DNA of 64,000 nucleotides from Ramazzottius varieornatus (GCA_001949185.1 BDGG01000002.1:589783-653782), one strand, 5' to 3'; shown: positions 44,923-57,277, numbered from the stretch's first letter. Notes: generated by a model from the sequence alone, not told the origin. Numbers and translations: made by a program.

Positions 44923-47919
44923 GTTTCTGTCCAGAATAATGTTACTTCCGGTCGCAGCCTGCCTGGTGGGTGGCTGTGGCACAAAACGAATGAAACAAGG
45001 AAAAAGACAGAACTACTTGAGCCAGCTTTCTACTGTGCCTGCCACACTGCCGAGAAGCCATATTTGCTTTTCGCGAAGCCAGGTTGTTTTTCAAAAGATA
45101 CCATAATACCGGCATTCGAAGAACCTAACCGACAGTGCGGTAATATATTTGCCGGCAAAGACAGCTGATAGTGCAGAAGTATGGTCTGTCGATGACGAAA
45201 TCTTTTGGCTTAAGGCACATATGATGACGTAGACCATAACGGCTTGGTTGAATTTGTTTTGCAAATTCAAGCTCAATCAGCCGAACAGTATATTAACCCT
45301 GCGTCGCTATACCAGGTGAAATTCTACGGCTTACCTCATTAGAACTGTTTCGTAACTCATGTTTCCGGCTTGCACAGCACGTGTATAGGTTTTATGCTGT
45401 GCTTTTATCCACGAATTATGTTCGGCCTAATATCGCTGCACAGAATTCGAAATTCTGTGCAAGCTGAGTTGATTGAACTATTGACCACTTAGGTCGAAAT
45501 TTGAAATTTCAGTGGAGTGGAGCGTGATCAGACCAATCAGCGAATTGGACTCTTCCCAAAACTACTGCTAGAAAACGCGAACAAAGCCTGGATTTATCCG
45601 ATTAAGGGATAAGTGACAGGTCTTGCGAATTACAGTTCCCGGCTGAACTCGCGCAGCGTAATATCGCTTTATCTTTATTTTCGGTGCCGGAAGTGTCGAA
45701 ACCGCGAAACCGTTTTTGCACAGAAACCTGCACAGCACAAAATTATGTGATTTTATGTAATTCAGGGCCGAAACATGACTTGCGAAATAGGTCTATTGAC
45801 AAGTCGTACATTCGGGCACTATCTGTCTTTGCCGGCAAATCAGTTTGTATGGCCGCCACTGGGGCCAAGTGACTACCATCTATAAAATTAGGGCGCTCTT
45901 GACTGGGTTTTCGCTCACCTTTGAAACCAGATTATCATGAGCTGGTAACCATTTTGCTTCTCCTAAAAAGATCACCGGCCGGAAATCCGTATTTTAGAAG
46001 TCAAAATTGCAAATAAACTGGGTTAGGTGCAGACGCGAAATTGCACCAAACTTCAGCACGTTTTAGGGCTGCACCCAAATTTGGTTTTTTTCAGTTTTGC
46101 ATTGAGGTCCTGCGGTAATTTGATTGCAAACAATTAGAACAGGGACCTGGCTACAGAAAAAGTGGCTAAAAGTATGAATCCCCTGTTCGAGACAAGAGCA
46201 GCAGTTTTTGCCGTGGAAGAGGGTTTCCCGGCAAAATGGCCAAATTTGAAGGTTGTAATTCATTTGCGAAGTTTTTTGGCATTTCTGCAATAGTTTGTGG
46301 CTTGAATAATGACTCGGACAGTTTTATAGGCGCTAAGCTACAATTGCGGATCGATAATGGAGTATAGAACGGTAGCGATAGCTTTTTGTTCGGGACAAAA
46401 AATATCTTCCCCACCGGAATCCATACTGATGAACTTTGCCGAACTTTTTCTCAATCGATTTGGATGCAATCTATCCCAATGGAAACCCCTTGAAAAGTTG
46501 TATGAGAAGTGTGGAGGATGGAACGTACAAGAGGTACGCGAAATTTCTTATAGCGCTTTGTGTCCTGCGGTAGTCACTTGGCCCATCCGCACTGCAGTTT
46601 GGTTTTGCGAATTTTCTAAACATTAATTTTCATAAACCGGCAAGTGTCATGGCTGAGTCAAAATGATGGACGGAAGAATATCGAGCCTCGACGTACCATT
46701 AAGGTAAATTTTACGATCACTTTGCAGCGCCATCAATCCTCTGCGGCAGAACGCAACGAGCAGGCGGTGCAGAAGAGCCTTCGTGCTTCACATATTCCGC
46801 TTGGGGAACGGTCCGCGGGTGTACGGTCTTGTTCGCAACCTCTGTGCGTTGCATCCTATACTGTGTACCATGCTGTTTTTCAGGAAGAACGGTAGACGAT
46901 GTCGTGATGTCGCAGACGTACTGCACATCTTCAGATGCGCGCCATCTTACTAAGCCGTACAAGACGACGGGAGGTTCTTGGCACCCTCTTTCCCACATGC
47001 AAGTACCGTGTGGCGATTGGAACGCGACATTCTTCTGAGCCCACCCAGCTAATGAATGAAATGATCTCTTTCCGACGTGACGTTGGACGACGCAAGTCGT
47101 CAACCGATTTTACAAGAAGCTTTCTCCTGCTTTGTGTGCGTCATTGTGAAACTATAATAAGGGTCGAATTATGGATAATTGGCCCTACTCGTGCCGGTGG
47201 TCTGGACGAAGAGCCATTTTTTGAAGTGAAAGTCTTCAGAAACGAACACAAGTATAGAACATGTGCGCTGCGTGGTCTTTCGGTTTCGATGAGTTGGTGC
47301 GATTCGTTGTACTTATTCTACGTACAAAATTCCGAAATGACCAAGAAAAATACCATCGGCCGTATTTGATTGAGGCCAGCCTATGGGGACTGAGAGAAGG
47401 GCGTCACGCAAGTTCCTGCTAACAAGCAAATTAGCTCAATTCCAGAGTTTCCCTCAGTGACTCTTGACAGTCCCAATTACGATCCGAAGTTTGTCGGATT
47501 AACGGAAATACGTCACTGCGATTGGCTAGCTTCAACATCTACAAGCCTCGTACAGTTCCTTTGTGTAAGTGTCTTACAGTGGGGCTTAACATTACGGTAC
47601 TCACGTTCCTGGAGGCAACAGAGCTACACTGTGAAACGCCTCTTAAACAGACTTCCCAACATCATCTTCCCTCGTGTACCGCAGTTCCTCACGCACTCGT
47701 AATTATGCGGTCGTCACGTCAGACGAAGTGCCTTTCATCATCAGCAAAGATTAATCGCTCCTTGAAATGTTTCTGGGAATTTTAAGTATTGTGAAAATAT
47801 CCCCATGAGTCTTTATTGGTCATTGTGGTAGCATATTTATATCGTATTCCTGTTAAATTTTACTGCTCGTCGGCGTCAGATTCTGGTAAGGAGTAACACC
47901 ACAAACGAAAAGTACAGTC

Positions 47920-48040
47920 AAAAGTCGTGTTGCCCAAAGTGGCGCACCCTTCCACCCAATAACAGCGATGACGTGCGATGACGTGCGCCACTGAAGGTAA
48001 GAATCTCGTGCGGTTTGTTTGCGGGTCTCTCAATTGGTTT
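47920..48040. mobile_element. Palindromic MITE, 1 hairpin
   Basis: AAAGTGGCGCACCCTTCCA .. GTGCGCCACTGAA, with GATGACGTGC duplicated inside the right arm. First family member after the 27-47.9 kb block without them. Confidence 0.7.
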
Positions 48041-48817
48041 CTGGGGACAACAGCTGCTGCCAACGTTAAGTAGACACATGGTATCGCATGAGGTTTCTCA
48101 TTATGGCACCCTGTCGACACAGATCGTGTGTATATCAATCCGCCCGGTTCTGAGCACCTGCTGTGCCGTACTCTACGTTGGCATCCGGTGTATTTCGAGT
48201 TAACGCTTTTGATATTTCCGGCAATGCTTCCTGCACAGTCCGTCATCAATCGGAGAACTTCCCGAAAACACCTTTCTGAACATAGAGATTAAGATCTGCC
48301 ACCAACAATCATAATTTATGGTCATGTGCGAGACCAATGGGGCATTATCCAGATTGATGTGACTTGCCACCATAAAATAAGGATTCGTCTACACTCAAAC
48401 GAGGTGTCAAGCCGCGCATGTTAATCCGACAAGGCAATAAGCCGATTAACGAGAAAACTCATCTGTCCTTATAACAAGCCAGATCGTGCTGAAAAGTGTA
48501 ACCTCCGGCATCTCCTTATTTGTTTTGAGTGGGTTGGAAGGAGGGAATTCGTCAACGCCTGGTAAGCCTCTTTATGCCTAATCCCTTGTTCGAAGTTGTA
48601 CACACCGAACTTGGCCGTAATCTCTGTCGAAACCTATCCAATGCTGTTCATCCAGTTTCAGTTGTACTGAGCGGATACAGCTTCCGACTTGGTGGTAGCC
48701 TGCCGCCTTTTATGCGCGACACTTTGCCAGAGGGATCAACCCTGCATGGCACTCGATAATGGCTTCGTGGAGCCATTTCATCTAACGCTATCTCCAAAAG
48801 CTATTACGCCGTACTGA

Positions 48818-49250
48818 TCAGTCTGAATCTCGCCGCACTTTGTGGCCTTCTGTGTCGTGTTGGCCTGCCGAGGGACTTCCAGGTTCCCAGAAACTGGTCC
48901 GAATTGCTGGTTCTTCGCCGGTAAGCTCTTTTCTGTAATCTTGATATCCATTGAAATCGATCGGTAGTGTATAATGTACCTGTTAAAGTGTGACAACACT
49001 CACGCACCTCGCTGCCTTTCCGGGGTGGTTCAATGGTGAAGGTGAAGTACCTGTAGTTGGCTCGGGGATAGCCAGCTGCAGACGTCGCTACGGAATGAGT
49101 GGACTGCTTTACCTCTGGGGAAGAAAGTGTGGACAATTCACAAATTAAACTGCTGATCTCTATTAATATTTGAATTTGCCCTACCTTACTTAAGCTTATT
49201 CCGCAACGTAAAATGGGTTGCGGATTTTCAGCAGCAAGTTCCGTCACATG
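48818..49250 (-). CDS. Unknown gene, last three exons
   Basis: Three segments join with matching phases: an exon ending at 49190 (.. ENPQPILRCGISL, phase 1), then 49114-49008 (KVKQSTHSVATSAAGYPRAN .. FTFTIEPPRKGSE), then 48979-48818 (VHYTLPIDFNGYQDYRKELT .. VRRDSD, stop). Donors GTAAGG and GTGCGT and acceptors CCCAG and ACAG are reasonable. No family recognised. The 5' end was not found; the first exon has no in-frame ATG close by. A stretch in a second frame of the last exon is also open, so the frame choice rests on the phases. Confidence 0.45.
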
Positions 49251-49733
49251 AACGATAAGTGAGTGAATCCGGGAGAGTAGTGTACGTTTGCATACATAGC
49301 ATAACGAGTCCCTGGTTTTCCGGGAAGTTCTCCAGGTCCGTCTGCATCTATTTTGAATCTTTTTTATTTTGAATCTTGACTAAACAAACAGTACGAAGAG
49401 CGTGGTTTCTCTTTGCTCAGTGTACAACTTTGCTGACATACATCCGCCTACGTCACAAAGCCTAAGAAGCCTGCGCATAGCTCGTGACGTATGGTAAGCA
49501 AAGTTGTACGCTGAGCAAAGTAAGACCTTGGTCCTCATACTTAGAATAGTATGTCTACTGTTAATTGTACTGCAGCCGCATCGGAAATCAGGCAACTGCC
49601 GTGTAATCCCGCAGTTTAGTTGAATATCCCGGATCATCTTACTGACTATCTATTTCGCCCCAGGCGTCGGAACCTCAGCTGCTGTAGTGAGGGGGTTTCA
49701 TGCGGAGAGCTATCCGTCAACAGCCTCTAGAGA
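49251..49733. other. Spacer with foldback element
   Basis: Contains inverted arms CTTTGCTCAGTGTACAACTT (about 49411-49430) and its complement (about 49500-49522). Otherwise it is the 5' flank of the first GPCR gene. Confidence 0.5.
49411..49522. mobile_element. Foldback/MITE-like element, about 110 bp
   Basis: Arms of about 30 bp with the word TTTGCTCAGYGTACAACTTTGC face each other, and the centre also pairs around GACGTA/TACGTC. No open frame. Confidence 0.6.
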
Positions 49734-52700
49734 ATGAGCAACAACAGCAGCAGCGAAGTGGACAGCGCAAAGGGAGCAACGACTCTTGTGCCCCAGCAGC
49801 TCCCTCTGGAATATCGCGTCATCGCCTCCATCGTGCACATAATCATCTTCATCATCGGCTTCTTCGGCAATATTTCCGTTGTGATCGTTGTGCGGCGGAC
49901 CAAATCTATGCATTCCCCCACCTACTGCTACTTGGTGAGCCTTCTCTCAATTGGCAAACAAGCACGACCAAATCGTTTTTCAAGTGGCGCAGTCTTCTGA
50001 AGCCAATAAAACAGCGTTCGTGAGCCCCTTTTGGAGAAAACAGTCTCGAAACGCTCTTTTTGTAGTTAGCGCACAGTCTATCGTCAACCGAAAGTACAAA
50101 CTGCGCCACTTTTTAAACCGATTCTGACCATTATTCCAAGTGGCGCTCATTGCCACGAATATTGGCTGAAAGCGTGCGTCACTTGGAAATCAATCGGATC
50201 GAGTTGGTTTGAGGAGCTCTCAATTAGTATGTTACGTTCGATAATCAGAGCACCACGCAGGTCGAGCGCTGACATTCGCGCTGACATTTGAAATGAGTTG
50301 TTGAGGTCACGAACTGTTAAGGTCTTCCAACGACGGCTGAAAAGCCCTGGGCGGTGTTTTATTTGTTCACGCTTGTCTAATTTGCTTAAAAGATATAATT
50401 GATGTTGAACTGGCGCTTCTGAATGCACGATCGCACTTGGAAATGCGTTGTCTGGAGCACACAGCGTGGAATGAGTGTTTATCCGCCTATTTGGAAAAAA
50501 AGTACAATAACGCTACCGTTGATGGAGTAGGAAGGTCACTGTCAAACCGTTTCATCTGTACAGTGATCAAAAGCCTTCTGCAAATTCAATTTCTGCACGC
50601 TACACACAAAAGACATATCACCAGGCACTTGAGCGGGATGTGTGCTATTGGTATTCCGTCAAATAGATAAAACGCCTTTCCCGTTGAGTAACGAAGCCAG
50701 CTATGGCAGGAAAAGAATTTCCCTTTGTCATGCAAACCACTTGCTCCGCTTCGTCGTAAGTTTAATTAGATTTTGACCGATCAGTTTTGAGTGGAAATCC
50801 TTCTGTTGATGTCAGTAATCACCCGTTTTGCAGCTTGATGATTTACATGACAAGAGCAGCTCTCGTGTATGCCACGAATCCTATATCTCGGCTGTGCGTC
50901 CTGGGTATAGCAACTCGCAATTTGCGGCTTTCAAAGTAAGCTGGTTGGGAGTCCTAAAGCACGCAGCAAACACAGAAAAGAAATAGCACCGACAAACGAA
51001 TATCCCACAGGCATGACCCTGAATAATTCTGCATGGCAAGTCTTCTCTGGTCGAACATCGGGTTTTGATCAGTTGCCTCAAGGGTATCGACCGATGACAT
51101 CCCTGTTGACGTTGGGGCAAATGAGAAGCCAATTAATCAAAAGGCATGTACTACCCGGTATACTTCTGTCCGTAAAGTCAACTTCTTAGAAAGGCGAGAT
51201 ACCAACTGAGCAAAGTGTGCCAAACGGCCCACAAAAAGGCATCGATCGCCTGGACGATGCATGCAACGTTTCTGTTTGACAAAGAAGTGGTAAAAAGTCC
51301 GAACGGACGATGGGATGAAACCAAGTTAGCGTAAAAACTAAGAGGGGCATGAAGAACCTGCGTACTCGTACTTAAACTGCATACCAACCGCTCCGTTTTC
51401 CCTGTAGGTGTCGCTGGCAGTCGCTGATCTCTTGGTGGTTGTCTCGGCTATTCCGGAGGCCATCATGTCGCACCACCTGTACGCCGGCCAATGGGTCCTT
51501 GGCCACGCCGGATGCAGTGTGCTCATCTTCGGAAACTTCCTCGGGATAAACGCCAGCAGTATCAGGCAAGACCTTAAACTTTACCTTTTCTTTTGTCTTC
51601 AGTACCAAAGACATGTTTCTTGTAGTATTTTCTGCTTTACCATCGAACGGTACATCGGTAAGCTCTATCATACTTGTGCACAGAAGCATTATTTGCAAGC
51701 ACGGCAAATGATGTCAGATGGTTTTCTAAGTGGCACACTCTGTCAACCGTCAACACTGAAACCGTGCGCGACATGGAAAGCGATTTCGTCAAACTGGATT
51801 GCGTTCTCCAGTGGCGCACTTTTTCAGTATGGTAAACCGAAAGCTCGCGCCAAAGAAAATAAATGTTGCCGAGCTCCTTTGCCGAGGTGCGATATGTCAA
51901 AATCTATTCGACTGAATATCCGGTTACAGGTATCTGCCATCCGCTGCGAGCCCAAAAGATATGTACCAATAGTCGGGCCATCAAAATCATCATTGCCACA
52001 TGGATCTTCGCAGTGTGCTATTCCGTGCCTTGGTTAGGCCTGGCCGTCACGAAAAAAGTGCCGGTGGTTGGTTACCCCGGTATGGAGCAATGTTCCTTCA
52101 GACTGGGAAGACGGCATTACGTCTACTTCTTCATGGCGGACATCGTTCTTTTTTACGTCCTTCCTCTGTTGGTCTCCATCGTTCTATACGTGCGCATCGG
52201 CCTGGCCCTCAAACACAGCAGTAGGATGAAAACAACAGCCAGTTTGCCGAAACCCAACTCACTGCAGCTCATCCAAGCGCACAGCGGACGTGGATCACCA
52301 CAACTTCGCTATGAAAATAAAGACTACGCCCGCAACATCCAGGTAAGTTCGTATTTTACGCGCAGGTGGCGCTGCAGACGTTGACTCCCGGTCCTCTTCA
52401 TCGATAGGTGGTAAGGATGCTGGTCATCGTCGTCATCCTCTTTGCCGTCTTATGGCTGCCTTACCGAGGATTACTCGTCTACAATTCTTTTGCATTGCCA
52501 TGGCTGGACATTTGGTATCTCCTGTTTGCGAAGGTACGGTAGTTTTCATCTATGTAAACCAATGTGATCTCCGTAGAAAAGTCGTCACATCATCCTTGCA
52601 AGGTTATTTTATTTTCAGACATTAATCTACATCAACTGGTACGTGTCTGTCGAGATGGTCTTCGATTAATATTTGCGCGTTGAAATATCAGAAAGAACAT

Positions 52701-53109
52701 TGATGATTTTCTCACTTTCAGCGCGATCAACCCATTATTGTATAATGCGATGAGCAAACGCTTCCGCCACGCCTTCCTTTACCACATTTTCTTGCGACGG
52801 AGAAGTAGGCGACTGTTTGTCAAAACTAGGCTCAAGGCTCAAGTTTTTATCGCGATGTTTCTCTGCGTAGGGTCGCTGGAAGACCGACTGGAATCACGAA
52901 GCGTTGTCTCGAGGTCTGTCCTTCACGCCCAGTCCTTTCGGGCGACACAGTCGAGATTTCCGGACGTGACTAATGGATCGCCGGGGAGAACGCCAAAGAG
53001 CGGGGCATGGACGTCAAGTCGTAACGAAAAGCATGGGCAGTCCCTTTCACCATCACACGTTCAAGGGCAGATCTTCGACGAACAGACGGCATTCTTACAG
53101 CCACAGTAG
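49734..53109 (+). CDS. TRH-receptor-like GPCR 1 (class A neuropeptide receptor)
   Basis: Seven exons (49734-49934, 51408-51565, 51626-51657, 51930-52342, 52408-52533, 52619-52638, 52722-53109) sum to 1338 bp, or 445 residues. All seven helices are visible: TM1 IIIFIIGFFGNISVVIVV, TM2 VSLAVADLLVVVSA, TM3 with GINASS then FTIERYIGIC (ERY in the DRY place), TM6 ILFAVLWLPYRGLLVYNSF and TM7 NCAINPLLYNAMSKRF (NPxxY). The TM6 string and the GINASS..TIERYI string match thyrotropin-releasing-hormone receptors, whose invertebrate members bind TRH- or EFLamide-like peptides. Two microexons (32 and 20 bp) and a GC-AG intron (after 51565) are needed. The Ser-rich tail offers phosphorylation sites. MITEs lie in introns 1 and 3. 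A paralogue follows in tandem. Confidence 0.9.
49935..51407 (+). other. Large first intron of TRH-receptor-like gene 1
   Basis: 1.47 kb intron between the TM1 and TM2 exons. It starts with a three-hairpin MITE array (49950-50215). The rest shows no exon or RNA gene that I can recognise. Confidence 0.7.
49950..50215. mobile_element. Palindromic MITE, 3 hairpins (GPCR 1 intron 1)
   Basis: Starts with TTGGCAAACAAGCACGACCA and ends with GATCGAGTTGGTTTGAGGAG. The outer two stems are clear and the middle one is degenerate. Confidence 0.7.
51715..51875. mobile_element. Palindromic MITE, 2 hairpins (GPCR 1 intron 3)
   Basis: Stems at about 51724-51778 and 51805-51858, ending in TGTTGCCGAGCTCC. Confidence 0.7.
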
Positions 53110-54417
53110 CCACTCAACAGTAGAGCTTGGCAGCACCGTATCTGAGATTTCTCCTGCACAACGTGACTTTTCAAATGGATCAAAGGTCATCTGTGTTCAC
53201 GTGGCTATTATCCGGTGTAATCCTCTTAGTAAACTAGACTAATTTGCACTCGATAGCTCAGCATACAGACTCGACCACATCCTTCTCCCAAGTGGCGCAC
53301 GATTCTGCCCAATAACACTGGAAAGGTGTGCCACTCTGGAAAACAATCAGGCTCGCCAGCAATGCCCAACATCGTGCTTTCAAGTGGCGCAGATATCCAT
53401 CCGCTATCACAGAGAACGTTCGCCACTTGATAAAGCGATCTCATCAGGTTTGTTTGCCGGACCTCCGTTTGTGCATGATCGAAGCACTGGAATGTGCTTT
53501 GGCGTTTTGGCCACATGCTACGACAATGAATATCTTATGATTTAACCGAAACCTGACACAAATTAAAGATGGTCAGGTTCAGGATAGCTAAGCTTATCAA
53601 GTGTATTCTAATCGCATATTCCAAGCTGGATGTCCTGTTCGATGGAATCTCTCTTCAGGCAATATATTGCCGCTAGGCTTAATCTAATTAGGAGCCTATC
53701 CTTCAGGAAGATCACTTTGTACGAGGCTCATCTACTCGTTTGCGCCACTTGTGCGTCTGTACCAGGAAAAAAGGATGGTGAAGAGACCGGATAGATCTTC
53801 TCTACTCTAAAAGCATTGGATTTTTAATTCAATCCTTTAAATAAGCCATTCGGAGCCTACATTATCGCGCAGAGTAGCCAAGACAGTCGTGATCTTTCGC
53901 TCATCCAGCAAAAGATTCACATCTGTTCTACGCACCCACAAGCTGCACAAAGTATCAATAATCTCTCTCTTGGGTGTGGCTACATCTGTGCATTTGTACT
54001 GACATCAGTAAGATCAGGGTTAACGAGCTGGGATAAGCGGCTTGGGATTCCGGTCGATGCTCTCTCAGCGTTGACCCACCTACAAAGCCGCCTATTAGTT
54101 TCCAGGATCAGAGATATGGCAACAGCTGGAGGTCTTAACATTGGGTCCCTCCCGGAACGATAAGTGTTCGCACCGCGATGAAGGGAAGAGATTTGGACAG
54201 ACTTTACGTACGCTCGTCTGGTGACATTAACTTTACCGCTTCCGGTTTTTACTTGGTCCCCAGGGTAGTAATTTAACCCAGCCTGTCCCTTTTTTGTGGC
54301 TTTGCGGCTTGGAAACCTATCGGTCCGATTCGGGAGTTTCCTGCAATTGTTGACTCATATCTGACACGATTCCGGGTTTTCAAATCCCTTGAGGACTCGG
54401 TCATTTCCAGTTCGGCA
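53110..54417. other. Spacer between the two GPCR genes
   Basis: A two-hairpin MITE lies at about 53265-53462. No coding region or other repeat was recognised. The promoter of GPCR 2 must lie near the right end. Confidence 0.5.
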
Positions 54418-56684
54418 ATGGCGAACATTAGCGTGCCCGGTAACTTGACCAAAGGTGTGCCGGAAAGTTACCCACTGGATTATCGGATAGTAGCCACGGT
54501 TCTTCATTCCCTTATTTTTATCCTTGGGGTCGTCGGGAATGTCTGCGTGGTCATCGTCGTCCGGAGGACGCCAAGCATGCGAACACCTACGTACTTCTAC
54601 TTGGTAAATACGACTAGCCACACATACCTAGTTGAGTCACAACTCGCCCAGTCGATTACTCTTCAGGTATCACTAGCCATCGCCGATTTGGTTGTGCTGG
54701 TCTCTGCTCTGCCAGAAGCCGTTTACTCCTACAATATTTACAAGCGCCAATGGAGTTTCGGACGCTTTGGCTGTTCTTTTTGGGTCTTCGCGAACTTCCT
54801 GGGGATTAACGTTAGTAGTACCAGGTAAGATCAGTAATCTATTTTTGCCGCCGGCAGAAAGAAACAGGATATAAATGGCAGCCGGCAAATCAAACATACA
54901 TACGATTTCTTAAATGACGCACGCTTCTAGCTAGTAAAACTGCGTACTTGCGCCACTTAATAGTGCAATCAAACTCGACTCGACATGTCTTTCAAGTGGC
55001 GCATGCTTCCAGCCAGTAACATCGAAAGTGTGCCCAACTCCGAAAAGCAATCGAACACGACAGGTGCGTGCTTTAAAATGGCGCACGCTTTCAGCTAATC
55101 ATATTGTAAATGTGCGCCACTTAAGATGGCGATCTTGAATGTTTCGTTTGCTGATCTCCCAACGCGTGTTCGCTCACCTGTATCAATATACTTTTTTCAG
55201 CATTTTGTGTTTTACTGTGGAGCGATACATCGGGATTTGCAAGCCACTCCTCGCCCAGAAAATGTGCACGATCTCACGCGCTCGCAAAATCATAATGGCG
55301 ATCTGGTTATTCGGAGTGATATACTCTAGCCCGTGGCTCTTCCTGACTCAGACCAGCCCTTATCCAGATCATATGCATATGGAGTACTGCCACTATCGTC
55401 TGACGCGCAAAGAATACGTTTACTTCTACCTGGCCGACATTGTCCTGTTCTATGTTTTGCCATTGCTAGCATCCATAACTCTCTACGTTCGTATCGCTGT
55501 CGCACTCCGCATTAGTATCCTCCATATGCCGGGGAAAGTTACCATCACCCGAAGTTATTCGCCTGCAAGCAGTAACAGCAACCTTGCGCGTCCCCTTACT
55601 GTACGTTCCCCGCAGGCGTGGAGAAAACATAATTATCGAAATACCGACGAGAAACGAGCTGTCGTACAGGTAAGAAAAACCTTCGGCAAACAAACTCCCC
55701 AAAATCGATTCCACGAGCGGCTTTCAGACTGTATCAACGAGAAAGTGCGCCACTCAGAAAAGGAGTGAAACCAAACGCGACAGAATCGTTTTTTCAAGTG
55801 ACGCGTAAGTCTCATCGCGGACATTGTCGACGTGCGCCACTTGCCGAAACAATTTCGTCGAGAGTGTTTGGCGTGCTACCAATAATTCGTAGCAAAAGAT
55901 GATTTCAATTTTGATTTGATGGTTGACCCAATTTTCTTCTATTTGATTCATTGTTCTGACTGCAGGTTGTGCAGATGCTTTTTGTTATTGTCCTGCTGTT
56001 TGCCACACTATGGTTTCCATATCGGGCGCTTCTAGTTTACAATTCCTTCGTATCAAAACCATACCTGAACCTGTGGTACCTCCTGTTCGCTAAGACGACA
56101 GTTTTCATCAACTCTGCCATTAACCCTCTGCTGTATAATGCGATGAGCAAGCGCTTCCGTCGGGCTTTCCTTTTAATCGTCTTTAAGAAAGGTAACATGC
56201 ATGGTCTTCGGCTGATCTGTGCCACGTTAGAGGAGCCGTGTGTAAGCTTGAACGCAGCGCACGTGTAGGCGATTAGCGTTTACTCGCCACGCACTTCATT
56301 TGCCGAATCGTCATTAAAGCCCTCTTCTTCACAGGTGGCTCGTCGGAACCCACCTGGATGCAGATGTCTACATCGTCAGCCCGGACAAGCCGGCTGCTGC
56401 GTGCTACTTCCCGCTCCATGTCGGAAGTGTCTTACTCCTGCGCGTCCAACATTGGCTTAGATGGAATATCTCGTCAACCACTACAGCTTTACGCCCATAA
56501 GATCAAAAGCACCAGTCCGACTAATGAGGTCACGGAGTCATGGACAACACACACGCCCAATCGAACACACTCACAGTCGTTTACAGGAACACAGTGTGCC
56601 AGGATTTGCCGACGATCCATCACCTGGACTGATCTTCAGCCCAACTCCCTTCTAAAACCTCCTTTCCAACGATCCCCTACGTAA
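54418..56684 (+). CDS. TRH-receptor-like GPCR 2, tandem paralogue
   Basis: Five exons (54418-54603, 54667-54824, 55201-55669, 55966-56191, 56335-56684) sum to 1389 bp, or 462 residues. Seen: N-terminal sequons (MANISVPGNLT), TM1 SLIFILGVVGNVCVVIVV, TM2 VSLAIADLVVLVSALPEA, GINVSS with FTVERYIGICKP, TM6 LLFATLWFPYRALLVYNSF and TM7 INSAINPLLYNAMSKRFR. It keeps the canonical NSAINP and a Ser/Thr-rich tail. The TM2 exon is 158 bp in both paralogues, with the same phases. Here the 32-bp microexon and its neighbour form one exon, and TM6-TM7 is one exon, so intron number differs by two to three. Same predicted role as GPCR 1: Gq-type neuropeptide signalling. Confidence 0.9.
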
Positions 56685-57277
56685 TCAACCTATCATCGTC
56701 CAGATAGTCTGGCCGAACCTATGATTAGTGCTTGTTCCTTCTAATGTAATGAGCTGCGCGTGAAATAATTGGCTTCGAAAGGCGTCTCAGTTGACGGGAG
56801 ATATCAACGTTCCCGCAACTGTAAATTTATCCGTCCCCTCTTACACCGCGCGCGGTTTATAATCATTATTATTTCCACTTCCGATCCATTCAGTTATTCC
56901 TCACCGTAACAGGAAATTTGATTTAAGTTTTTACCAGGCGAAAGAATAGCATCCGTATTTCGACCGTGCGCACTTCCACACTGAAATATTTCTTCCCAGA
57001 TTCTCCACTACAGAAACCGGGCTGAAGTTGCACAGTCGCACTTCCACCACAATTTATCAATAGCTTCAGAACTTCTTCCGCGTTTCTGTAGCCCTAACGG
57101 CATCTCCATAGTGTTTCTGTACCACAGAAACGCTTCCCTTGAAGTGTGAAAATGCATTGGGCGCAGGCGAAAGGAAATTAGCAGGTAACAGAAGCCTTTA
57201 TTGGAGCGAATATTCGGCCGAGATTTCTGCGACATGAACAATCCTGGGAGTTAAAAGCAGGCATATAGTCCCCCTAT
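56685..57277. other. Convergent spacer
   Basis: Between GPCR 2 (+) and the Kazal gene (-). It carries the likely poly(A) signal of the Kazal gene at 57197-57202 and several copies of the word GTTTCTGTA with its complement (57005-57135). Confidence 0.5.
57197..57202 (-). terminator. Poly(A) signal of the Kazal gene
   Basis: AATAAA on the minus strand, about 75 nt past the stop codon at 57278. Confidence 0.6.

Larger units (their letters stand above)
44410..48817. other. Stretch without a convincing gene
   Basis: Contains a hairpin element at about 44812-44922 (arms with CGAACTTCGCGAATTACGTC) and diverged inverted copies at about 45095-45190 and 45755-45850 (GTCTTTGCCGGCAAAT). A palindrome-family MITE lies at about 47920-48040. 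Frames in 46.3-47.4 kb have no recognisable family. Confidence 0.4.

Noticed and set aside
46357-47369. Several frames of 80-140 codons
   Set aside because: No family motif, and overlapping frames on both strands are equally open. Similarity to a transposase was considered but not supported.
50881-51387. Minus-strand frames inside GPCR 1 intron 1
   Set aside because: Short, without splice partners, and the region is intronic to a well-supported gene.
6030-55875. Repeated hairpins as a CRISPR array or tRNA-like genes
   Set aside because: The copies are dispersed, inverted and intronic in a eukaryote, with no regular spacers and no tRNA fold.
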